A stretch of DNA of 64,000 nucleotides, taken from Halicephalobus mephisto. Taxonomy: Eukaryota > Nematoda > Chromadorea > Rhabditida > Panagrolaimidae. Shown here in pieces: positions 57,801 to 64,000 of this stretch (positions are counted from its first letter, which is position 1; the number at the start of each line of letters is the position of its first letter). Location of the stretch: contig SWDT01000223.1 in NCBI GenBank assembly GCA_009193035.1, positions 167,482 to 231,481 on the forward strand. Reading direction: 5' to 3'. The notes beneath the pieces were generated by a model, which searched no databases, was not told where the DNA came from, and saw only the letters and a program-made list of their open reading frames with translations. Made by a program: the position numbers and the translations under genes.

Positions 57801-58531
57801 ATTGAAGGACACAGGGTTCGAAATTGGAACAATATCAGTGGAAACGGAAACAGAACTCGCCCAAGCAAGACAGCTGATCCAGAAGTTGCTCGCTGATCAT
57901 CAGATGCTTCCATATGAACCCGGGAAAGACTGGAGATTCCTTGATTGTGAGTTTTGTTAACAATTGATATATGGATGTTAAGAATAATCGGATTTTAGAT
58001 ATATCCAATTCGGAAGAAGGAACTTTCCGACTTTCTCGTCATCAAGAACACAATCATGCTGTTTCTGATATTTGTAACGTCGATGAATGTATAATTTTGC
58101 AAGATGATGCTTTTCCTTCCATGACAGCTCGATCCGCAGCCATTGGTCATGATTTAGTTTTTACTCCTCCCAAGTGAGTTTTATTTTTTATAATTTTGTA
58201 AATTTGTTGTCTGTAACGCTGGAATTCTTAGTTTTCTATCTCTATTTTTCCTATTTTTGCATTTTCTAGCACATCTTCGACAGTTTCAACTCCCAGTAGT
58301 AGTGGAGTGTCATCTGGCAGATCTCCTGAACCAGAAGAATTCACGATAGAAGCTTTAGAAGATCCGGAAATCTCCGAAGAATCCGATCTGCCGAAGAATG
58401 GAGCTGCTGCTTTGACCCCGCTTGACCTTGGTAGACTTTTTGGAGACTCTTCTGACGACGAAGGAGATCCCAAAAAGAGAAAGAAGAAAGGAAAGAAGTT
58501 TTTGAATTCTCTTTTTCACTGTCGTCGATGA
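42308..58531 (+). CDS. Diacylglycerol kinase, zeta/iota type, 16-kb gene
   Basis: Phosphorylates diacylglycerol to phosphatidic acid, damping DAG/PKC signalling. Constant exons: 51068-51646, 53670-53778, 54950-55291, 55702-55920, 56159-56753, 57179-57946, 57999-58173, 58270-58531. The first exon is 48526-49688 (product 1403 aa) or 42308-42855 (1198 aa). Both end in phase 2 and fit exon 51068. Order of domains: Ser/Pro-rich N-terminus; a conserved KALAKSP segment; atypical C1 (CAACHIVAHTACF); extended C1 (HHWVHRWKLEGRCQQC...CSWCKASYHNKRSCF); a basic KKQKQSKRK stretch corresponding to the MARCKS-like region of DGK-zeta; a catalytic domain with ATP-site GGDGTVGW and PLGTGNDLSR; the accessory domain (KSIPMQVDGEPCLLAPS); and a short acidic then Lys-rich tail. 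The ankyrin repeats and PDZ ligand of DGK-zeta/iota are absent. Probably the worm dgk-5 class. AATAAA lies about 110 bp past the stop. Confidence 0.93.
44250..45130. repeat. Tandem repeat in DGK intron, period about 145 bp
   Basis: Three clear copies start near 44255, 44403 and 44546 (TTTTAAAACTTGTAGTATTA, CATAAACACTAAACTT, CTCTGGTCTCGACT, TTGGGACAGTTTTTTGGAAC). Decayed units follow to about 45130. The small open frames on both strands here are repeat artefacts. Confidence 0.75.
46249..46852. mobile_element. Foldback/MITE-like element with internal tandem repeats
   Basis: The left end ATGTGCACACAAAAAAGTAC (46249) is an imperfect inverted repeat of the right end GTACCTTTTTTGTGTGCAGT...CACAT (to 46852). 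The interior is a tandem array of GATATATTAACTCGATATCG, TTATATAATGTAT and GATACAT(C/T)AAA units, partly palindromic themselves. No coding capacity; the minus-strand frame at 46730-46945 crosses the boundary. Decayed relatives are at about 40700-40860 and perhaps 9520-9630. Confidence 0.65.
47450..48130. repeat. Tandem repeat in DGK intron, period about 167 bp
   Basis: Copies with GGATTCTATTCTTGGTCTTG begin at 47561 and 47728. Around them alternate CATTCAGGACCATAGAACAA and TTTTTCATTCAAGACTA; the paired GTCCTGAATGGAAA and TTCCATTCAGGAC phrases are inverted with respect to each other. Decayed units extend to about 48130. Confidence 0.7.
48526..49688 (+). CDS. Possible proximal first coding exon of the DGK gene, 387 residues
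   Basis: Long Ser/Thr/Pro-rich, basic exon. Features: a Thr run near the start, Lys/Arg-rich helices (SARKASKAMRRRISAARLAL), PPPLKKGS, KKKLGPSLSWDPEHRSRSPS, and CLHCSLAAEYKRNILRTEIE near the end, the only segment that looks folded. It ends GACGGCAG|GTGAGA in phase 2 and joins the acceptor at 51068. No acceptor in the correct frame was found just upstream of 48526, so it probably starts a transcript. The true start could also be the ATG at 48559. Confidence 0.7.
49790..50290. repeat. Degenerate tandem repeat in DGK intron
   Basis: Alternating AATTTTTACAGAATTTTA and AATTTCCAAAAATTTCCGAA segments; a roughly 110-130-bp higher unit ending CTTATAATTTTCGAAA is seen twice. Confidence 0.6.
50600..51010. 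repeat. A/T-only low-complexity tract
   Basis: Almost nothing but A and T with scattered AAATGTGAAAAA phrases, directly before the exon at 51068. Confidence 0.7.
51840..52480 (+). repeat. Four-copy intronic repeat with back-to-back splice-site motifs
   Basis: Units start near 51850, 52019, 52194 and 52351 (period about 165 bp). Each holds (C/G)AAACTTTTTAGGTAAATAT or close variants, an acceptor-like TTTTTAG joined directly to a donor-like GTAAAT, then TTACCGTAATCAGAAAAAT. Inside the DGK intron 51647-53669. Confidence 0.75.
52560..53440. repeat. Intronic tandem repeats, periods about 116 and 180 bp
   Basis: First, two copies of ATTATTTCAAGAATCACCTT plus CATTGCCTGAGGG (52574, 52690). Then three copies of a ~180-bp unit (near 52872, 53045, 53230) with AGTTGATTTTTCTTAATTTT and ATCGATGACTGAAATTGTAG, and a truncated fourth from about 53405. 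Confidence 0.7.
53441..53570. other. GC-rich island inside DGK intron
   Basis: After the truncated fourth repeat copy comes TTTCGGCTTGCTCGCGGGAA, CGGACGGACGCCGAGGGGGC and GATCACGTCTTCC, strikingly GC-rich for this intron. The open frame across it (53410-53595) begins within the repeat, has no splice signals in frame with the DGK exons that I could identify, and shows no known motif. Confidence 0.45.
53850..54900. repeat. AT-rich repeats in DGK intron
   Basis: About three units with AAATTATAATATTTTAAAAAT, TTTATTTTTAGTATTTTTTA and AAAATTTATCCAGGATTCAT, then about five units of GATAATTTTTAACTTTTTTA plus AATTTTTAATTTTTGAAAAT up to the exon at 54950. Confidence 0.65.
55935..56150. repeat. Minisatellite in DGK intron, unit about 31 bp with a palindrome
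   Basis: Seven units alternate AATTCATATATGAAAAT or TTCATATATCAAAAT with TATT(C/T)A(T/C)TTTTA. The TTCATATATGAA core is a perfect palindrome. The array fills nearly all of the 238-bp intron 55921-56158. Confidence 0.75.
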
Positions 58532-60108
58532 ATTGATACTTTTGATCTCACAAAAAACGAGTTTTAATTGCCTTTCACGTTGTGTTTGTAAATTTTGAGT
58601 TTTGTTATTTTTTGCATTTTACGAGTAAATGGCATTTTTGGAATAAAGGGGTTTCAGAAAGTACTCCCAACAGAATCCCCGGACTCACAGAAGGATCAGT
58701 GAGACCCTCAGAATTGTCCTCTCTAGTGATTCACAGGAGACCCATCTTTAGCTGCTCAATTATGGATCAATACTACTTGTCAAAAACCGGTAAATATGAA
58801 TATGATTAGTTGTGGGAAATAAATACGATAATAAAGAAATAATTTAAAATTCAGTAAAAATCGACGAAAATAAAGAATTTTTGAATAACTTCAGGAAACT
58901 TAAAAAATCTTATTTTGTCGTGGACTTTGATGTGGTGTATGCAGCTCTATCGTGGCTTGACGGAGGAGTATTTTTTTACTTATATTAGTATACCAAGATT
59001 ACAGTACAATGGATATTCTAAATCTAGAAAATAATAGATTAATAGAAAAGTAGACAATAATATACAAGAAATACAATAATAGTGATCTTTGTCATGTGGG
59101 ATAATAAGAAACTTGACTATGTAGTAAAGGTGTTGTTATTGGTTGGATGTCAATGGGGTGATATCTTGGGAGCTCCTTGATTAGGCGGAGAACTGTTGGC
59201 AATTAGCCTGTTTATCTTAACATAAGCATAGAACAAAGGGAGGAAAGGTCCTTATTTAATCGAAGTCAAACTCGGGCCAGATCAGAGTTGGATTTCCTCA
59301 AAAGATTGACTCTCTATTAATCTCACTTCACAGGCGTCAGCTGACTGGGCGGAACTTTGGGCATTCTGTCTAGACCGTTTGCGGTTCAATTCCGAGCTTT
59401 ATGCCTACAGTATCTTATATCCAAGTCCTATCGTAATATTAATGATAGCAGTGAAAATTTTCGGATTAGTGATTTCTGATTTCAAGTTTCTGGATATATT
59501 GATAGATTGTGAGAAAGATGTCATCGTAGTTAAATTTTCAATGTTGGAATTTCATTTTTCATTTACAGAGCAGACAAAAGTAGTTTGTTAATTTTCGAAA
59601 TAAACGTAAAAATTTATTTTATTAGATTTTTTAGAACTATTTTATTTATAATTAATTGAATTTATTTAGAGATTTCGATGAAAAAAGTTGGATGATTTTT
59701 AGAAGCTTGATAGAGTTATGTGATTGTGAAACAGACAACAGTCAATTAATTATTCACGTTGTGCATATTTTGTAAATTAAATCAACTGCAAATATTTGAA
59801 AATGATTATCTTTGACGTTAATATGTACATTTGAGTACTATGGTTACTTTTAAAATTTCATACTTGAAACTTAGGGTAATCTTCAAAAGCAAAAGGAGCT
59901 TTTTGTTATTTTGTCATCCACATTTTCAGTTTTTCTCTTAACAATCGATGTATAATCATTACAAGGTGGAAAATAATCGATTTTAAGGATTGATAATGTT
60001 ATCAGTGAACAAACAATGTATACTAGGTAGAACAACTCATTCTCTTGTCACACCTGTTCACTTATTGGTAAATGAATTTAAAAAATAAAACTTTTTTAAT
60101 TTACTAAA
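58532..60108. other. Intergenic region between DGK and the Cys-domain gene
   Basis: AATAAA at about 58640 likely ends the DGK transcript. At 58653-58793 there is an exon-like segment (GGGGTTTCAG before it, open frame ESTPNRIPGLTEGSVRPSEL..., CCG|GTAAAT after it) with no partner exon found. A tRNA-like repeat lies at 59304-59409. Nothing else was recognised. Confidence 0.45.
59304..59409 (+). repeat. tRNA-like (SINE-like) repeat, copy 2
   Basis: GATTGACTCTCTATTAATCT, then GGCGTCAGCTGACTGGGCGG, AACTTTGGGCATTCTGTCTA, GACCGTTTGCGGTTCAATTC and GCTTTATGCCTACA. The GGCG...TGCC core (59333-59405) is 73 bases, tRNA length, with a B-box-like GCGGTTCAATTCC and an A-box-like CAGCTGACTGGG. The ends pair 6 of 7 positions, but no D or anticodon arm forms. 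It matches the reverse copy at 32407. Confidence 0.6.
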
Positions 60109-62500
60109 ATGTCTTTGAAGTGTTTTGGTCGTGAATGTAAACCTGCATGGGGATTTAATGAGCCTTTGAATCGACTGATTTCAATTAAAGAAAATCCTCC
60201 GAATATCATATCAGAAGCACTCAGCGATCGGTATTGGTTCAAGGCTTGGAGTGTCTCATGTGATCAGATTGCTCATTCTGTAAGTTTCCCATTTGTTGGC
60301 AAAGTTTCTTATTGAGTTTTTTAGCCTTGGGTGAATTTATATTTGGAATCATATATCAACAATGATCTCGATTTCCGAATTATTTTCGATGAGAAGGAAT
60401 ACTGGTATTTAGACTATCAAGTCTACAGGAGAGCCAAGACATGCGAAAAACTTTGGAAGTATCCAGTCGACTGTAGTCACTATGTCGATCGGGTTGAATA
60501 CGGTGTAGAGCTAAAAGTGATGTTTCCAAAAATGAAATTTCCAAATAACGAAGAAGAGGTTTGATTTATCTTAAGATAATAATTATTGTAATTGAAAATG
60601 CACATTATTGTAGATAAAGAAATTATTTGAAACTAAAACTCTTAATGATGATCAAAAGCAGATCAAGTGTCGAGTTATGATCAATTACTCTAATGAAGTT
60701 ACAGAAATGACTTTGGGGAGATTATTGGAGTTCAGAGAGGAGTTAGAAAAAGGAAAACATTCTGAACTTGATATCCCTGTGAGGTTTGGGATCACGACAT
60801 TAAATCAGAGATTCCGGAAAGTGAAAATCAATAATGAAAAGAAATTCGGGAAGTTCCTTTCCTGTCTTTATAGTGTTTACAGGAAGATTGAGATGAGGAT
60901 GGCAGAATTTGGGTATCCAGATATCCTGCAGGATTTAAATTCTGAGGAAACATCATTCAGTAAAATACGTCTCAATTTAGACGAAACCAAAAACAAATAT
61001 AAGTCAGTAGATAAAAAAGACTTTTTAAAAATGTATCCGGTGTTGAAAAAGCTTTATCACTGTTACATGGATTATATCAACTATGGATTGGATCATTTAA
61101 ATGATATAGATGAAGATGATCTGCTTCTTGAAGAATGTAACGAATTTAAATTACGGTTACGAGAATTAAATAAATGGTTCCCAATGCAGGTCAATGGACA
61201 TTGGCATAGCTTTATGGATACCACTAATTTCACCAATGATGAAGATAAAGCTGTCATCGGAAAATCCAAAACAAGAGACAAGCTGAATGAAAAGACCACA
61301 ACAATCTCGGGTGATCTGTCTCAACCGGTTGCTACCATCGAAGGTAATTCTGACACTCAAGTTGCTAATGACAAACATAATGACAAAATTGCTAAAGTCA
61401 ATGAACAGGAAGACTTATCTAATATGATCTACGATGTACTTTCCGAACTGGAAGCTCTCACTGGATATATCATTGTAACTTATGAACAGCCAAAGCCATT
61501 GCCTGAAACATGTGAGCATAAGAAAGCTCTCGATATGATCAATGAACGTCTTGATCAAATACCTGTTAACAAGGTTACGGACAAATCAACTCGCGACACT
61601 CTGGTAAAGCGCGTTCAACAAATCCATAGTGAAGTCAATACCCTCAGTTCTTCACTTGCTGAGGAAATCAAAAGGGAGGAGGTATTGTACCAGAAAGGTC
61701 AAAATGTCCTCCAAAGAATCAATAATCTGCAACCTCAAATCTCAACTCTGAGAGAAACTGGAACTCCTGAAAGTCATTTGAAGGAAATTAATCAATTTTC
61801 TGACGATCTTTGCAAACTAAAAAAAGATGCTGAGATTATTGGTTCTCAAATCCAACAACCTCAAGAACATGTTCAATATAGACTTGAAGGAGAAGACTTG
61901 ATTGGAAGAATTGACCAATTGCAGGCACTTCTTGCTGATAAGAAAAAAATACTTGGGAATCAGTTTAAGTTTATTGTAAGGGAATTTTCGCAACAAAAAG
62001 TTGATGTGGCAAGTGAAATGCCACAAACAAGTGAACAAGATATGAACTTAAAGAGCTTGCCTAAAAATCCTTCAGAGATCGAACAGAATCATAAAGAAAG
62101 TACATGGGATTTTTTCAAGTCAAGTAATTGGATATGGGAACGATTGCTTAGCAATCCAAAAGTTCAAGATAAGTTAGAGGATACACACAATCAATCAGAT
62201 GAGACAAATCAAGATGAACAAAATCTAATGGAAAAACTTCAGACAAATAGTTTACAGGGAACTGAAATTGGGTTCATCGACATGTCTTTTGCAGAAAAGA
62301 GTCACACCGAAAGCAGCTTAGAAGAACTCAAAATGAAATGTCCTCAAAACTGTTCCCCTGATTTAAAAAAGTGGATTTGCAAAGAGTGTAAAGATTTTAT
62401 CCGAGGAAAATTTATGGGACAGCTTTTCCTCTTTTGTTCATGTGGAAAGAAGAGTTTTGAGTCAAATCTGTTAACGTGTTCGCAGTGTCAACAAGAATAA
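60109..62500 (+). CDS. Unrecognised protein with C-terminal eight-Cys domain, 763 aa
   Basis: Exons 60109-60279, 60325-60558 and 60614-62500, all phase 0, give 763 aa. I do not recognise the family. The N-terminal ~135 residues look globular, rich in Trp, Tyr and Cys (WFKAWSVSCDQIAHSPWVNL, EYWYLDYQVYRRAKTCEKLW). The middle (about 160-690) is charged and helical, with probable coiled coils (for example LSSSLAEEIKREEVLYQKGQ and the DLIGRIDQLQALLADKKKIL region). The C-terminal 53 residues contain Cys711, 715, 724, 727, 743, 745, 757 and 760 in the pattern Cx3Cx8Cx2C...CxCG...Cx2C, likely a zinc-binding unit. The same domain ends the minus-strand gene at 63347. No signal peptide or TM segment. 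Function unknown. Confidence 0.88.
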
Positions 62501-63346
62501 AAAGAAAAATCTGAAATCTAAGGATGTTGCAGGCCAATTGGATTTAAATGCTAAGGTACCTTCAGTTTCTCAATAGACAAATTGTAATTTACTTTAATCA
62601 TGATCTAACTGTAAATATAAACTAACAAAAAAGTGTTGATAACAGGATTATTAAGTAATTGATCTCATATTAAAACATATGAGGTGATAGTATTGAGACA
62701 ATTTTAAAATTAATTATATAAACATGGGCTTTAAATAAAAATACTATAGAACTCATTTGAGATTACTTAATTTAAACTAACTAAACCTCACTTTTCTTTG
62801 TCTTTGATTAACATTTTTAATGAAAAATTTATGTAACCTATTTATTTCAATTAGCTTTAGTAGATAATCGGTATGTTGTGTAAGTTAATATCAAAATTTA
62901 AATTTAAAGATAAATTCACTACGTACTTTGATATAATGTTCGAAATGCATAATTTAATATTATGTCTAGGAAATTAATCGGAACTTTGTCCATAGCTTTA
63001 ATCGATATCTGATACTCTAATTTTCTAGAACATTGCATTAACTTATCTTATGATAGAACTAAAAATTTCCTTGGAACTTGTTTATCTTGATAAAAGGAAG
63101 CTTTCTGAAAATAGAGAAAATTCCGGAATATTTTTCACAATTTATTAATTTCAAATACAAGAATTACTATTACCAAAAAGCAAATGACAAAAAGGTACTT
63201 CTTTTATAAATACATAAATTGTGTATGTGCTTTCATATCCAGAGATGAGATTATCATCTGACTTCACCCTTTTTTTACTCTACCAGTTTCTGATTTAATA
63301 AATAAATAAATGAATAATCTAACTGCAAATCCCAGGCTTCGGTTTA
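62501..63346. other. Spacer between two convergent paralogous genes
   Basis: AT-rich 3' flanks of the two genes, with AATAAAAA near 62735 and AATAAATAAATAAAT around 63297-63311 (the latter only on the plus strand). No gene seen. Confidence 0.45.
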
Positions 63347-64000
63347 TTATAATTCAGGACGCAGAAATTTTGCAGATGGAACATCATCTTTGGGCTTTTC
63401 CGTTTCTGTTAGCGAAATGAATGAAGATTGATGAGTATTTAAGTTTGCTTGCTTTTTCTGACATTCGGAACACGTTAACAGATTTGACTCAAAACTCTTC
63501 TTTCCACATGAACAAAAGAGGAAGAGCTGTCCCACAAATTTTCCTCGAACAAAATCTTCGCATTCTATGCAGATCCACTTCCTCAAGTCATTTGAGCATT
63601 TTCGAGGACATTTCATTTTGAGCTGCTCTAAATCTTCTTCTATTTGATTCTCCTCAGCAGAAGACATATTTATGAATCCAAATTTAGTTTCATGTAGAAC
63701 GTCGCTGTGAAATTTGCCTATTATATTTTGTCTAATTTCATTCAATTTAGTCAATTGATCATTGATATTGTTCAATTCAGTTTGAACTTCTGGATTATTA
63801 GGTAATTGTTGTTGAAGCCAATCACGATTCTTTTTCAATTGTTTTTCTACTTCTTTGATGGCTGGTTCGAGACCCTCACCATATTGAACTGCGTGTCGTG
63901 CAGCACTCAATGACCGATGATTGATGAATTCATTTTCTAAAGATTTTACAGAATCAGATAATTGATTGACTTGAGCATTCAAATCCTGTTTCTTCTTATT
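63347..64000 (-). CDS. Partial gene: coiled coil plus eight-Cys C-terminal domain
   Basis: Open on the minus strand from the window edge to the stop at 63347, so the 5' part is missing. The visible ~217 residues have a helical, charged segment (SVKSLENEFINHRSL, VEKQLKKNRDWLQQQLP), a linker FGFINMSSAEENQIEEDLEQ, then the Cys domain CPRKCSNDLRKWIC...LFLFCSCGKKSFESNLL with the same eight-Cys spacing as the gene at 60109. Over the 53-residue Cys domain, 42 positions are identical. It carries a C-terminal extension of about 35 residues that the partner lacks. It is oriented tail-to-tail with that partner. Function unknown; probably zinc-binding. Confidence 0.88.
   Translation of the reverse strand, partial: NKKKQDLNAQVNQLSDSVKSLENEFINHRSLSAARHAVQYGEGLEPAIKEVEKQLKKNRDWLQQQLPNNPEVQTELNNINDQLTKLNEIRQNIIGKFHSDVLHETKFGFINMSSAEENQIEEDLEQLKMKCPRKCSNDLRKWICIECEDFVRGKFVGQLFLFCSCGKKSFESNLLTCSECQKKQANLNTHQSSFISLTETEKPKDDVPSAKFLRPEL

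Noticed and set aside
59333..59405. A genuine tRNA gene
   Set aside because: Box A and box B resemblance and length fit, but D and anticodon stems do not form and the T stem is only partly paired, so it is reported as a tRNA-like repeat.
1..64000. CRISPR arrays, bacterial operons, spliced-leader genes and rRNA
   Set aside because: The window is clearly eukaryotic with introns. Repeats are degenerate tandem arrays without unique spacers, and no SL1-like or rRNA sequence was recognised by eye.

Overview
The window is nuclear DNA of a nematode, most likely a rhabditid (clade V) worm. The signs are compact protein-coding genes split by many 40-60 bp introns with GT...TTTTCAG or TTTTAG boundaries, very AT-rich intergenic and intronic DNA full of short tandem repeats, and worm-type gene families: GH25 lysozymes, a tandem CYP2-clan P450 array, serpentine chemoreceptors, histidine acid phosphatase and a small CTR copper transporter. 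No operon-like spacing and no SL1-like spliced-leader gene were seen. Species cannot be fixed from the sequence alone.

Layout. 1-8.6 kb: a six-exon DEAD-box helicase (1668-4481) and a four-exon serine palmitoyltransferase catalytic subunit (6008-8565), both +, separated by a tandem array and a mariner-like MITE. 10.7-17.3 kb: seven GH25 lysozyme units in a row, all +, of which three are intact (10791, 13622, 16602) and four are broken at different stages; a duplicated upstream block with TGATAA (GATA-factor-like) sites precedes five of them. 18.3-21.1 kb: a CTR copper transporter and a seven-TM chemoreceptor. 22.4-29.9 kb: four tandem P450 genes, each 498 aa, with signs of gene conversion; the last has gained a 42-bp intron. 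30.7-32.0 kb: a second chemoreceptor (minus strand). 33.5-34.7 kb: a secreted histidine acid phosphatase.

34.7-42.3 kb has no convincing gene. It holds three more copies of the MITE, two near-identical 119-bp GC-richer repeats and several tandem arrays. 42.3-58.5 kb is one large gene for a zeta/iota-type diacylglycerol kinase (two C1 domains, basic segment, catalytic and accessory domains). It has two possible phase-matched first exons, 1403 or 1198 aa products, and long repeat-filled introns. It lacks the ankyrin tail of the vertebrate enzymes.

60.1-64 kb: two convergent genes that share a C-terminal eight-cysteine domain I do not recognise (763 aa on +, and a partial one on - running off the right edge). 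This pair is the best candidate for something undescribed.

The lysozymes, P450s, acid phosphatase and chemoreceptors are typical environment-facing, fast-evolving worm genes (intestinal defence, detoxification, digestion, smell). Several share a TATA box 34-39 bp before the ATG. The helicase, SPT and DGK are housekeeping or signalling genes embedded between them. All exon coordinates were derived by hand from splice-site and reading-frame consistency, not from transcripts.
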